The notes: generated from the sequence alone by a model not told the origin. A stretch of DNA of 64,000 nt from Paramyrothecium sp. XJ0827 (GCA_020881915.1 JAJFPB010000005.1:3410001-3474000), one strand, 5' to 3'. Counted from the first letter of the stretch, positions 44,401-56,750 are shown. Numbers and translations are program-made.

Positions 44401-46909
44401 TACGATCTCACAGACTATTTCTATAACCTGGAAGTTAAAGACGGGCATCCTACAGCCAAGTTCCTCAACGAAGGTGTTACCGATTTGTGGAAGAACAATC
44501 CCGGAGATGATATACAAGAACTTCTCGATGACGTGTTTGCCAGGTCGGCTGGCAACGACACCGAATACGCCCATCTCCGAAACAGCTGGGAATGCATCAA
44601 GCAAATTTCATACAAAGGCATAGTCGATTTCAGGAACTCGGCAAAATGTCAAGTGAACAACTACATCATGCTTGCATTTACCGTTATGATCTGCGCTGTT
44701 ATCCTCATCAAATTCCTTTCTGCTTTGCAGTTTGGTTCCAAGCGTCGCCCTTCGCCACAGGACAAGTTCGTCATTTGCCAGGTTCCAGCATATACCGAGG
44801 GCGAAGATTCCTTACGAAAGGCACTGGATTCCTTGACTGCTCTACAGTACGACAATAAGCGGAAGCTGATTTGCGTCATTTGTGACGGTGTCATTGTGGG
44901 CAAGGGCAATGACCGGCCTACGCCCAAGATTGTTCTGGATATTCTCGGAGTTGATCCGAAGGTTGACCCTCCAGCTTTGCCATTCAAATCCGTCGGCATG
45001 GGCAGCGAGCAGCTGAACTACGGTAAAGTCTACTCTGGTCTCTACGAATATGAAGGCAATGTCGTGCCTTACCTCGTGGTCGTCAAGGTTGGCAAGGAGT
45101 CGGAGCAGTCCAAGTCAAAGCCAGGTAACCGCGGAAAGCGTGATTCCCAAATCCTTCTCATGAGCTTCCTGAACCGTGTTCACCACCGTTCACCCATGAA
45201 CCCGCTTGAGCTGGAGATGTTCCACCAAATCAACAACATCATTGGCGTAGACCCTGAGCTTTATGAATACATGCTCATGGTCGATGCCGATACCTGCGTC
45301 AGCGAGGATTCTCTTAACCGACTAGTCGCCGCCTGTGCTCACAATGCCAAAATCGCTGGTATCTGCGGCGAAACCAGTCTTGAAAATGACGAAAAGTCTT
45401 GGTGGACCATGATTCAGGTGTACGAGTACTTCATCTCTCATCACTTGGCCAAGGCCTTTGAATCTCTGTTTGGCAGTGTCACCTGTTTGCCTGGATGGTG
45501 AGTAACTTCTCCTTGATAGAAGACATAGTTTCTGTACTGACCTTTGCGACAGCTTTACCATGTACCGCTTGAGAACCGCCGACAAGGGCAAACCACTTCT
45601 CATTTCAGATGTTGTCATTTCGGAATACGGTGTCTGTGACGTGGACACTCTGCACAAGAAGAACCTGCTTTCTCTCGGAGAGGATCGTTACCTCACGACA
45701 CTTATGACGAAACACTTCCCTTTCATGGCGTACAAATTCATTCCTGATGCACAGTGCAAAACAGCTGCACCCGAATCTTGGAGCGTCTTGCTCTCTCAGC
45801 GTCGTCGATGGATCAACTCGACGATTCATAACTTGGTTGAGCTCATGCGTCTGAAGGAAATGTGTGGTTTCTGCTGTTTCTCCATGCGCTTTGTGGTGTT
45901 CATCGACTTGTTCGGTACCATCATTCTTCCCGCGACTTGCGGTTACCTCGCGTGGCTCATTTACAGGATTGCTACCAAGCAAGGACAATTCCCCATCATC
46001 TCTATTGCGATGTTGGCCGGAGTCTACGGTCTTCAGGCGCTCATATTCATCCTCAAGCGACAGTGGCAGCATATTGGTTGGATGATTATCTACATCATCG
46101 CATTCCCCATCTATTCGCTCATTCTCCCGGTTTATTCTTTCTGGAACCAGGACAACTTCACCTGGGGGAATACGCGTATCGTCATTGGCGAGAAGGGTAG
46201 CAAACAAGTCGTGGCCGTCGATGACGAGGGCTTTGACCCTCGTTCCATTCCCTTGCAACGCTGGGACGACTACGCCGTCATCAACAACCTTCCAGGTCGT
46301 CGTGGGGGTTACCAGGAAAAGCCAGAGTATGCGTACGGTGACCAGTATGAAATGGATGAGATCAAGTCCGTTTACTCTGCCGGTCCACAGGGCTCCGTTC
46401 TGACCGGTATGCCTGGGCGCAACACGTATATGCCACCCCAGTCCCCTGCCCCCTTTGGTCACCCTTCTAGGCAGTCTACCCTGACCCCTAGACCTTACAA
46501 CAGCCACTCAGCGCAAGCTAGGCAGTCGATGATGTCAATGGGTACTGGCATCCACGACATCAACCGCAGCCAGTCTCCTTATCACGACTACCCTGCCAAC
46601 CGCGCCAGCGTGGCCAACCTCAGGGGCCAGTCAAACCTTTCACCCGCGCCTCTGGGCATGGGGGCAAACCGCTCATCAACAATGGGCATGCAGTCCACCA
46701 CGTCCTTTGACTTCCAGCGCGGCAACGCTGGTCCCACAGACGGCGCCATCATTGAGACAATCCAGTCGGTTCTCGGTGAGGTTGACCTGGACACGGTGAC
46801 GAAGAAGCAGGTCCGCGCACTTGTCGAACAGCGATTGCAGACTGAGCTTGTTGGCGAACGTCGAACATTCATGGATCGACAGATTGACCGGGAGCTTGAG
46901 AACATGTGA
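41486..46909 (+). CDS. csmB: Class VII chitin synthase with degenerate myosin motor-like domain (CsmB/Chs-7 type)
   Basis: Predicted 1767 residues; exons 41486-41766, 41832-45497 and 45553-46909. The N-terminal 550 residues resemble a shortened myosin motor ([15 protein letters not shown]) but no GxxxxGK[ST] P-loop is visible, as expected for this class (called class VI in older schemes). Membrane helices near 740-800, a cytochrome b5-like domain (about 814-890), the chitin synthase core with DADT near 1245, EDRYLTT in exon 3 and QRRRW near 1398, more membrane helices, and a DEK_C domain (about 1712-1765). The second intron splits the [10 protein letters not shown] motif. The enzyme makes chitin from UDP-GlcNAc at growth sites. 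It is head-to-head with the class V gene, as csmA/csmB are in Aspergillus, and the two proteins are thought to act together in wall integrity. Confidence 0.95.
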
Positions 46910-47355
46910 GGAGGAGATTTTGAATATCGCTGCGCAGGCAAGCACATGTAGGATTGATGTACGGCGTAAGCTGCACAGTACGTTGGAAAGTAAATATCAG
47001 AAAGAAGGCGTTCATCTCTGGAAGGTGGAAAGGGGAGAACAACACTCCTTTAATTTTTCCTTACTCTTATTTTAATGGCAACGGTCAGGGCATTTGGACA
47101 TTGTTACATTTATGCATTTTATGGTGAAGAAAGAAGTCAATGTTCGGCATTCCTCGGTCCACATGTGACTCTTCATGTTGTGCCTACAAAGGGTGTGAAG
47201 TTGACTACTGATGAGTTCTATGTACCAGCATTCACTTCAGGTGATGAAACACAACGTGAGATGCCGCATATGTAGCCTCACGCCGTCACAGCACCTGCGC
47301 TACCGTGAAAAGGGCGCCTTTGGCCGTGGCTGCTAGGCGCCGCCCAGTTCCAAAA
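46910..47355. other. Shared 3' region of convergent genes
   Basis: 446 bases between the stop codons of the class VII chitin synthase (plus) and the mitochondrial kinase (minus). No gene seen. Confidence 0.6.
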
Positions 47356-48798
47356 TTATTTATCAATTTTGCCCACACCTTTCAAGCGGAGGTAAACGTC
47401 AGTTCCCCAACCGTAGAGACTTTGCACTGCGATACCACCGCCAAAGTATTCGGCATACGCCTGGCTCAATGGCAATCCGTATCCGAGGCCAGCAATGGAA
47501 CTTCCGCCGGAGCTGGCAGTAGCGATGGCGCTGAGTCCATCGTTGCCGTTGTTGTTGCCGGACCCGGGAAACTCATCCTCATCGGAGAACGTGGTAAAGG
47601 AATAGGACCAGATATTGGGCAGAACTTCCGGGGAAATGCCGCCGCCGCGGTCGCGGATGCGGATGGTCACGCCGGGAGCATTGTCGTCGAGCGGCCGGAT
47701 AGCGTCACTCTTAAATAGGCCCCGGTCCTCTTCGGGCGGCTTGATATCCAACGAGTCGCCAGGCTGCTGCTTGAGCGGAGGCTCGGGTGCAACAGTGACC
47801 ACAACTGGCTCGCGTGACCTGCTCTCGACCGTGGCGCGGAAGGCGTTCTTGAGCAATTCGGTCACGATGTACTCGAGATGCATGGGTACAAAGGCGAAAG
47901 TGGTGTCTGGCTCGCCATCGATGTACAGCAACGGCCGGGAGCCGTAGCGTAGCTCGCAAATGTCCGCAACGAAGGCGGCGCACGACTCCACCGTCTGGGC
48001 CGGCCTCAGGGCTGTGTCGATGACGCCAATGTAGGTGGGATGCTCCGGGCAGGGCGTGGGGCTGGCACCGGGGTCGAAATGAGGCTGGCTGCTAAAGTGC
48101 AGGGCGATATGCTGCTCAGCAATGAGGCGCGTGCCGATGCGGGCTCGGAGGTGTTCGTCCAGGAAGCGGGTGACCTCGGCCGGGGAAATGTACCTGCGGC
48201 ATTCGAGGAAGCCCTTTGCGAGGATGGGTATGGTGTCGGTATGGGTGGCGACGAGCTCGGCAAGGACTTCGGTGAACTTGATCTCGTCATCGAGCGAGGC
48301 GATGGGCCGCCCTTGACCTGCGGCCTGCCAGTAGGGCAGCAGAATGGAGAGCGAGTGGAGGTAATTGTTGTAGATGCGAGAGATATTGGGGTTGGAGACG
48401 ACGATGTAAGGTAAGTTGCGGAGGGCTTGGAGGCGATGGGCGAGGCGGATTGGGAGTAAGGAGAGGGTGAAGTTGGCAGAGGAGAGAAGCGACTTCTCGG
48501 ATAAGGGCGGCCGGCCGTGTCTGATCAGATGAGGTTGGACGAGGTCAGTTCCAAAGGACAGTAGATCCGCAAGTTTTGCATGTGCTTACTTTACTAGGTC
48601 TGCGAGGCTGAGAGGGTGTTGATGTCGCCTCGCCAGACTGGCAATCTGCTCATCAGACACATGATGTCGAGCCAAGGGGTCAGCAGCGGGCGCAGCGGCG
48701 GCGGAGAGCCAGCGGCATTGATATTGATATTGGCCGGGCCGGTATCGTAGAGATCTGGAGGGCAGGCGATGCCTCAATGGCCGGGCTATGGTCTTCAT
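47356..48798 (-). CDS. Mitochondrial pyruvate / branched-chain ketoacid dehydrogenase kinase family
   Basis: Predicted 457 residues; exons 48798-48590 and 48520-47356. The Arg/Ser-rich N-terminus without acids looks like a mitochondrial presequence. The regulatory helical domain contains the conserved block KHGRPPLSEKSLLSSANFT and ALRNLPYIVVSNPNISRIY (about 70-130). The GHKL ATP-binding domain has the N-box (Glu291...Asn295, ELLKNAFRA), G1 box DRGGG (360-364) and G2 box GLGYGLP (414-420). These kinases phosphorylate the E1 alpha subunit of pyruvate or branched-chain ketoacid dehydrogenase and shut it off; yeast counterparts are Pkp1/Pkp2. Which complex is targeted cannot be told. An insertion rich in Gly, Asn and Ser (about 388-412) sits between G1 and G2, in the flexible ATP-lid area. 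Confidence 0.92.
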
Positions 48799-49417
48799 GG
48801 CAGCATTGCGGCCAGGACAGGCAGCGAAGGATATGGCAAGGGAAGCACCGGGTGATGAACAAGGAGAGCCAGGGCCGTGGGCGGTGTGTGACAAACGTCG
48901 ATGAGACCTTTGTGGTCTTATGGCAAAGTCGCAAGTCAAGGTAAGCACCGGCAAGGTCTCGCCCGTCTACGGTCTAGGCTCGTGTCGTGTCACGCTTCCC
49001 CGGAATCCGCAATGGATACATGCCGGCCGACAGGCGAGTGGCAGCACTTTTGGTGCCTTCTCGCGGTGCCCAGGCCGCTAAAATCCGAGCCCCGCGGCCT
49101 ACGAGTGCGGATAGGCTCCGATGTACCAACCAGCCATGGCAGTACATGCCGATAGCGTGTGTCCCTTAGCGTGTTGTGGCTCTTATCAATACGTCACAAG
49201 GCCGAGGAGGGGGGGTAACGCCATGGAGGGGCATCGCCAGCTCCCTGCGCCACCAGCTGTTGGAGCCGCGAATGAATGGACAAGATGGACGGCTTGGAAT
49301 ATCATGTTTGGAAGTATCTATTTGACGCTATCATGATGCAGTCCTAATGAGACATCTCCCCGTAGATCAAATCGTCGTGCCGGTCAGGCTATATGGTCAT
49401 TTCTCTTGTATCTGCCC
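48799..49417. other. Intergenic, 0.6 kb
   Basis: Upstream region of the mitochondrial kinase gene and downstream region of the I9 inhibitor gene. No supportable gene. Confidence 0.5.
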
Positions 49418-49884
49418 TCACTGGGTGTGGACCTCCTGGTCGGCCTCGACAGCCTTGACGTGTTCGTGCGACTCGAGCGTTGAGACGGCATCCTCGGGGA
49501 ATTTGACACTAGTTCACCAGCTCTGCGTCAGTATCTGGTTCTTTTGTTTCTTTCGCTGATGCTGTGCCATCCGCGAACAAGAGGCGTTGGGACGTACGAG
49601 AAGCCCTTGATCAGGTTGTATTCATGCTCGATCTGGCCGCCCTGGTCTCTGGCGTGCTGCTTGGCGCTGGAGAGGTGATGGAGGTTAGTTTGGCGGTAGT
49701 TCTTCTTCGTTTGAATCTGTGCAGGTTCGGGAGAGTACGTACGCCTCGACCTGCTCGGGGGACGCGTCGTCCTTGCAAGTGACCTAGTCCATGTGTCAGC
49801 TACCAGAAACGACGACAAGGTGCATCGACTTCGCAATTCTTGTGCATGTTTGTGGGGCGTATCGCTTACAATGTAGGTAGGCAT
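49418..49884 (-). CDS. Proteinase inhibitor I9 / proteinase B inhibitor (Pbi2-like)
   Basis: Predicted 71 residues from four exons: 49884-49870 (15 bases), 49783-49743, 49666-49598 and 49508-49418. The protein begins MPTYIVTCKDDASPEQVEAA, continues with a DQGGQIEHEYNLIKGFSVKF core and ends EADQEVHTQ. This is the stand-alone inhibitor I9 fold, the same fold as subtilisin propeptides. The yeast relative Pbi2 inhibits vacuolar proteinase B in the cytosol and also forms part of LMA1, a factor for vacuole fusion. There is no signal peptide, which fits a cytosolic inhibitor. All three introns have gtaagc/gtacgt donors and AG acceptors, and the joined frame matches the family end to end. No single frame covers more than a third of it, so automated annotation could miss it. 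Confidence 0.88.
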
Positions 49885-52725
49885 TTTGGATTTGTTTGAC
49901 GGTGAAGGTTGACTTGTAGAGATGTGTCGATGATAAGTTGAAGCTTGGGATGCTGATGAGAGTCGAAAGTTGCGTGCTACAGTTTTACTTATACGTGCCA
50001 GCCGCAGCGTCGTCATACTGCGGGTGCAGGATCCAGCACAGCAACAGCCCCTCCTTTCCGCGTGGACATGTGCAAGCACGACTAACGCGAGAGCCTGATG
50101 ACTTGCGAGCGGAAGGGAGCTGGCAAACAGGCTTGCTCGGGCCGGGGAGGGGCTGCGTGACATCTCACACTAGTGCTCTCATGCTGCTGTGCCTTGAAAC
50201 CTGCTTGCTAGTTGATACCTTATGTGTGGTTCCAACGTGGTGCAGGGTAGGCGATCATGGCAGCGAGTCCGAACAGGTCCCCATGTGAGGCATATGACGC
50301 AAGAAAGGTTGGCTGTTTGAACGATGCAGAGCTGTACCCGGTGTTACCCTGAAAATGAATCTGCTTAATCCGATGACAGGACATATGACGTGAATGCCGA
50401 ACTCCCGAATATGACAAGACCATGGGGATACTGGGGATGTGGGCGCTGTACCGTGGCTGTTGGCACATGTAGAAGGTTCAGGGTAGGCCCAATTAATAAA
50501 CTCGGTCTGGTGCAACATCGAATTCCAGTCATACTAATTTTATAGCAAAGTGTATGCTCTACTAAGACTGGGTTCCAGCTTAAAGCCTCCTTTAATTCAA
50601 CCATGGGTGCCAGGCTGCAGCAGACCCGTAGACACCTACCTGAGCAGGTACTCAGGCCCGCACGTACTATAGGTGCCACTAAGTGCCTAGACCCATCAAA
50701 GACTACACTTCCAAAGTTTGATGCTGCTGAGTTCCTTGTTATCCAGTGATGAAAAGGAACCACACCCGCAGGTGTCCAAGAGCGCCGGATGAAGTAGAGA
50801 GGTAATATTTTTGGTATCTCCCAAGCGTAAGGTACGCACCTATCGGATTGATTCAAGGGCGATACCAACTCCTGAAAACCTAAGCGCCACCATGACCATG
50901 GCAATGAACCACGGTGCGAGGGACTCTCACTTTGGCATCGCTAATTGCGACTTAGATATTGCACGAACAAATCCCATGTGAAGAGATGTTTGGAGCCCAT
51001 AGATACCGAGACAGCACTACTTACATCACAAGTGCAACTCGAAGCTTGTAACAGTATGTCAGTGGATGGGCCAACCCGTAACTTGCTTGTCTTAGAACAC
51101 GAGCCGCAAAAAAAAAAAAGAAGTGAGGTAGAGCCTCCAGGTCCTGAAGCCGTATTACTGGTTGGGGAAATGGCGTGCTTCTGATTTGCAGACGGGCGAG
51201 TTACACAATCCAGGTTCGACTGTGCCTCCCCGCATTCGTATTCGTGAGCTCCCCTGGAGTCAGGATGTTCGGCTCATCAAAGGGGGGGCCGGCTGCAGCC
51301 CACTCATTTTGACTGCAGCCACACCTCGCCTGGTGGAGCAGGAATGGACCCTCAGATGATTGTTCACGCGAGTTAAATGGGATTTAATCAGCTCTGCTTT
51401 CCCAAGGAACCCGTAGCGCGTGCAAATCATTTGGTGCGTGGTGCATTCTGCGAGACCGGGCTGCCCCTTGCTAATTAAGAAGGCCGCTGCACCTTGCACT
51501 ACCTGACGTTTTGTTTGATAATCGACAACTGGGTCGACTGGTGGACTGACAGGCGCGCGTGCCACTGCTTCATGGTATGCCAAACTTTGATATTGGAAGA
51601 ATTGGCAGCGATCGATCACCAAACCCGCGGATGGAAGTCCAGTGCTCCGTACGCGTATTGATTTATGCTGGAGATCAATCGCCAAGGGCCCCCATTTAAT
51701 TGGGACCGACCAGCCTCGTGGGTGGTGGGTGTAGACCAATGAATTCATAGCTCATTAGAAATGCTGCGCCCGAGAAGTCTTGAATGAGTATGACGTTCCC
51801 AATTACCCCATAAAGGACAAATTTTGTTCGAAAGCTATTAGCCTCAGAGGCATCAAGAGATGCCTGTCAGGGGCACTGAGCTGATCATAACAGAGACATG
51901 TCATGGCAGCGATCAGTTTCTTGGGCATGTGTATAATATTTCATCATTTTTTTTTTGTTCATGGCACGACGACACACCGCAGTCCTCCATGAAGAAAAGC
52001 AAGTTGGACAGATCGAGAGCAGCCACTTTTACAACAGGCATAAAAACGGGAGGACATGCTTTTGTTTGGGCCATGCTATGCCATGCGGTGTGGGTTGTGT
52101 GAATCACATCTGCATGTGCGCTGGCTGGGCGCATTGCCTATTAACGGGATACTATGGGGAAAGTCTTGCCCATGATGCGCAGTTCGAACCCGAATACGAT
52201 GACCCGTACGCATTGCAGCTGATAAGCAGGGGGGTGATGCGAACCGAGATTCACCCTCGCGAGAAATTCCAGGTCTCATTAATTCCATTCGCCGACTCAC
52301 ATTTGCCATTGGTCTTCGTGTTTGAAGAGAAACGGCTGTGTACGCCGTAGGGGATCAAATCGACTTGCAATAATGGAATTACCATGTATACCATACCAAA
52401 TAACGAACACGACGACATGCAGGTTATCGTTGCAGAATCCCTCGAGAGGGGTGGTGTGAGCTCCAACGCCCCGGATCGGTTGGAGCCGCTTTTCTCGCTA
52501 TCCCCGGTGCCAAATTACACGACTCTTATCGTCATGATGCCACGAAAAGGGGTACACAGTACTAACGTAAAGTGCATGCTGAACTCTGGTTTCCCACCGC
52601 GATCTCGACTGGCAACTTGTAGCGGGTACTTGACAATGCCAGGGGTAGCTCTGGCCCAAGGCCAACAGGTGGGGAAGGTGCCAGGCGGTTGGCAAAAAGA
52701 CCCGGATCGCGAAACCATAGATATA

Positions 52726-52868
52726 CTTATGTATGTACAGAAAGTAGTAGCTTATATTGTGAAAACAACTTTAAAAATATTCGATATAAATCATTACAAA
52801 TATTTAACAACACCAAAAGCTTTATTCAATAATTATAATATTCTATTCATTTTTATTCAAATTTTCTG
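52726..52868. other. AT-rich island
   Basis: About 140 bases made almost only of A and T, with sharp borders against average-composition flanks. It may be a fragment of mitochondrial DNA or a decayed repeat; no feature inside it identifies the source. Confidence 0.6.
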
Positions 52869-53684
52869 AGGCTGCTGTTAATCGACCGACCGATTTGCAG
52901 TCTGGGTATTTCTGCTCACCACTTGGGTTCCTGCACCTGGAAAAAGAATAAAATGGAGTGTGTTCCATTGCTGCGTACTAGTCTTCAATGGGTAATGCCA
53001 TGCTTCGGTGCTCGTGCAGGGATCCTCAACAACACACACACCCTCTTGACCCTTTCTTTCCTCCAACAACGTCCGTCAACCCACCCGCTCCCGAGTCGTC
53101 CGTCCCCTGGTTCCCGCTCGCCCTGCCTTGGAGCTGGAGGAGGGCATCTGCCACAGGAGGGACGTAATTAAAACGGAGCCATTGAAGCAGCCGAACCGGG
53201 CTCTTCTTATTCCCCGTCCGCAGCAGCTGTTCGCCATCTCGTTCCAGGCACCACCGTCGTTTTGAACTATTACCTTGCGGAGCCGAACCCTTCCAGGCCG
53301 TTGCTGCTGTTGTTTCCACTCGAAGCCAGGCCAATTCGCTCTGCTCTGCCATTAACTGCCGCCATTCGCTCCCTTGGATCTGGCATATTGCACACACGCC
53401 CCCTTGGCAAGCACAATTCCTCAACCAGGCCCCATTTAAAAACTCGCGCCGTCTGGACGACTCCCCTCCCTAATTGGGAAATTTACTGACTAGGCCCTAT
53501 CGCGCCCCCGGTCAACGACTTTTTTTTTCTTCCTTCTACTTTGCGCTGCTCCCCTTGCTTGCCGAGTGCCTCTAGGATACACTGCATACTGTTCCCTGCT
53601 GCTTGGCAAGTCCTGCTTCCATAATCTGCAGCTTGTTGTCGCCGACTGCTGCCACTTCTCAAATAAAGGGTTATCCTACCCTTT

Positions 53685-53774
53685 ATGAATGGTCCCCTCC
53701 CTCTTGCACTTCCACACCCCCCTCTCCCGTCCTCCTCTCCTCCGAACGACGACACCTTCGAGCTCGATCGCTAA
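53685..53774 (+). promoter_or_regulatory. Candidate upstream ORF in the ERG5 leader
   Basis: ATG at 53685 opens a 29-codon frame, very Pro-rich, that ends with TAA at 53772-53774, 23 bases before the ERG5 ATG. It would matter only if transcription starts upstream of 53685, which is likely given the pyrimidine-rich leader but is not shown. Confidence 0.4.
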
Positions 53775-53797
53775 GCATCGCGAGCTCCCGATTCACC

Positions 53798-55734
53798 ATG
53801 GACGCTGCCAATTCCACGTCCGCCTTCACCTCCATACTTGCTAACACCAAGTATGGCGGTGTCAACCTCCCACCCCAGGTCGACTATGTTATCGACACCA
53901 TCACCAGCCTGAGCCCATGGGCCCTCTTCTTCACCTTCCTGGCGCTCTGTGTCGCTTACGATCAAGGTATGTTCTGCCGTGGCCCTTCTTCTTCCATGGG
54001 GCCAGCAGCCCATGCAGGCCATACGCAAAGGGTGCTTTTCTCCCGGCCGTGTCGTTCGCTGCTAACGATTCGGCGTGTGCAGTGAGCTATCTTCTGAACA
54101 AGGGCTCAATCGTGGGGCCTTCATTCAAGACACCCTTTATCGGGCCCTTTCTCGAGTCCATGGATCCCAAGTTTGAGGAGTACTACGCCAAGTGGCTCAG
54201 CGGCCCCCTCAGCTGCGTTTCTGTCTTCCACAAGTACGTCTACCATGCGCTTCCTTGAATTGGCATGCCCCCATGTTATGATGCTGACAGGGTCGTGGTG
54301 ATTAGATTCGTGGTCATTGCTTCCACTCGTGACATGGCCCGAAAGGTCTTCAACTCACCCTCATACGTCAAGCCATGTGTCGTCGACGTCGCACACAAGC
54401 TTCTTGGAGCCGACAACTGGGTCTTTCTCGATGGCAAGCGCCATGTTGAGTTCCGTAAGGGTCTGAACAACCTTTTCACCCGCAAGGCCTTGGAGTCTTA
54501 CCTCCCCCGCCAGGAGGAGGTGTACAATACCTTTTTCAAGCGCATGGTAAAGATCACCGAGAACAACAACGGCAAGCCCGTCCCTTTCATGAACGAATTC
54601 CGCGAACTCACCTGCACTGTCGCCTGCCGCACCTTTGTCGGATACTACATGTCCGATGAAGCCGTCAAGAAGATTTCCGACGACTACTATCTCATTACCG
54701 AAGCTCTCGAGCTCGTCAACTTCCCCATCATCATTCCCTACACCAAGACCTGGTACGGTAAGAAGGCCTCGGACATGGTGCTCGCCGAGTTCACCAAGTG
54801 CGCCGCCAAGGCCAAGGTCAGAATCTCCGCCGGCGGAGAAATAACGTGTATCATGGACGCTTGGATTCAGCAGATGTTCCAGTCGGAGCGCTGGCGCGAG
54901 GCTGTGGCCAAGGGCGAGACTGACGGGGTGGATAAGCCTTCTCCTGAATTGCGAATGTTTGGCGATTACGAGATCGCCCAAACCATCTTCACCTTCCTCT
55001 TCGCTTCCCAAGACGCGACCAGCAGCGCTGCCACCTGGTTGTTCCAGATCATGGCCCAGCGACCCGATGTGCTCGACCGCGTCCGCGAGGAGAACATGAA
55101 GGTCCGCAACAACAACCCCGACGCCGAACTCAACATGGACCAACTTGAGTCGTTAAAGTACACTCGTGCTGTCGTGCGCGAACTCTTGCGTTACCGCCCG
55201 CCTGTCCTGATGGTTCCCTATCAGGTCAAGAAGCCCTTCCCCATCACTGACACGTACACTGTGCCCAAGGGTATGTTCTATCTCTGTCGTCGGTTTGTGC
55301 TTTGTGGTGCTAATCGTGTTCTGCTGCTCTAGGTTCCATGTTGATCCCCACGACGTATCTCGCCCTCCGCGACCCAGAAGTATACGAGAACCCTGATTAC
55401 TTCGACCCAGAACGCTACTACTCTGGCGATGCCGAGGAGAAGGGTGTCAAGAACTACCTGGTGTTTGGTGTTGGCCCTCATTACTGCCTTGGCCAGCACT
55501 ATGCGCAGTTGAACCTGGCCCTCATGATCGGAAAGGCGTCCGTCCAGCTCGACTGGGTTCACCATCCAACCCCTTTGTCAGAGGTGATCAAGGTGTTTGC
55601 CACCATCTTCCCCAAGGTATGTCCACGGTCCCATGCCTTAAGCTGGTCTCACCGGCCTTGCCGAATGAACCTCGATGACTGACTCGACTATTCAGGACGA
55701 CTGCCCGCTTACCTTTACCAAGAGGGAGTGGTAA
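53798..55734 (+). CDS. ERG5: Sterol C-22 desaturase, cytochrome P450 CYP61 (ERG5)
   Basis: Predicted 535 residues; exons 53798-53966, 54083-54233, 54306-55270, 55333-55616 and 55696-55734. An N-terminal membrane anchor (about 39-56, [17 protein letters not shown]) fixes it to the ER. P450 landmarks: I-helix [11 protein letters not shown] (about 338-348), ExxR at Glu399-Arg402 (ELLR), and heme loop [11 protein letters not shown] with ligand Cys480. The I-helix ASQDATSS and the PHYCLGQ loop are those of CYP61, not CYP51. The enzyme introduces the C22-C23 double bond of ergosterol late in the pathway, using P450 reductase. A second AG upstream in intron 2 (54289-54290) was rejected because only the AG at 54304-54305 gives the conserved [13 protein letters not shown]. 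The final exon encodes only [12 protein letters not shown]. No other sterol genes lie nearby. Confidence 0.95.
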
Positions 55735-56750
55735 ACGAATGTCTCTCCCTGCTACGATATGCCAACGATAGAATTGGTGGTCCTAGAATGGGATACACCG
55801 ACTGGACCGAGCAGGCCCCGAGCCAATCACACCATGGACTGGTGAGCCGCTTCATTTGGCCCGAGCGGTCGAGGCCTGGTGTATGAAAGATGGGGCTCAT
55901 GATAGAGTGAGATACTGAGCTGGCAATGGCTCGAAACCATCGAACGAAGGGGGCCGGTAATGAAACCATAACAACTTGTAATCAATAGGAACATCCATAT
56001 ACATGGATACATAGTCCTTACCTACCTCGGCCACTTGTATATGCGCCTGGCCAGCACCCCTTATGCTAGAGGAAGCCAATAATTCAGAATATGATCAAAG
56101 GAACGGTGAAGGTTCTTTGGTGCCAGCTGACGTGGAGAGCCATAAGACAGAGTAGACGACCATGTTCTAGTTTATGACCCGAGCTCTCGGATGATCGAGG
56201 TTTCATGGTGGTGATGCTGAGACTGTGTATGACGGAACGGATGACCATTAGAGAATAAATGGGATGAACAAGCCATATTTCTTGCAATGCCGCTCATGTG
56301 ATGGCAATACCGATACTCAGATCAAAGACATGGGGACAGGCTTGTTGCGGGGAAAATAAAGGTCGCGAATGGGAACATCTGGAGCTGCCTTACGACACTG
56401 GCCTGGCTTATTTGATTTTGCCGTAGCCGATGATGACTAAACTGGCGAGGTTAGAGCGCCTTATCCATTATCTACAGGTACCGACCTCTAGTGACGGAGC
56501 TTCATATCGGCCTCTTGCCGATCCTGTAGTGACAGCTCCCCCAAAACCAAATGACCAATAAACCCAGCCAGTGTTCCGGAATTCCTCTCTAGAACCATCC
56601 CAAAGCTTCGAATTGACTAGCTAAGGCACCCGGCAGCACGCTTGCACATCACCGAATCGCCACGAAAGGGCCTGGCGCCAACCATTTTCATATCTGCACC
56701 TCTTGAGGGTTCTCACAACTCCTCGACATCCCGTTCCCCACGCCGCAACG
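55735..56750. other. Intergenic, 1.0 kb
   Basis: Downstream of ERG5 and upstream of the rhodanese gene. No recognisable gene; minus-strand frames here are short and featureless. Confidence 0.5.

Larger units (their letters stand above)
49885..53797. other. Intergenic, 3.9 kb, upstream of ERG5
   Basis: The longest gene-free stretch in the window, between the start codons of the I9 inhibitor (minus) and ERG5 (plus). It contains GGTA-type tracts near 50633-50660, poly-A/T runs (51106-51117, 51948-51957), a very AT-rich island (52726-52868) and, from about 53030, a C/T-rich leader for ERG5. No frame shows a recognisable protein. Confidence 0.5.

Noticed and set aside
51155..51235. tRNA-like sequence with GGTTCGAC and GGGG...CCCC ends
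   Set aside because: Only the outer four pairs and a T-loop-like motif fit; the T-stem does not pair and there is no D-arm.
54234..54290. Alternative acceptor AG at 54289-54290 in the second intron of ERG5
   Set aside because: Using it breaks the conserved [11 protein letters not shown] sequence; the AG at 54304-54305 restores it in frame.
53798..55734. Assignment of this P450 to CYP51 (ERG11)
   Set aside because: The I-helix ASQDATSS and heme loop [11 protein letters not shown] are those of CYP61/ERG5, as is the [15 protein letters not shown] block.
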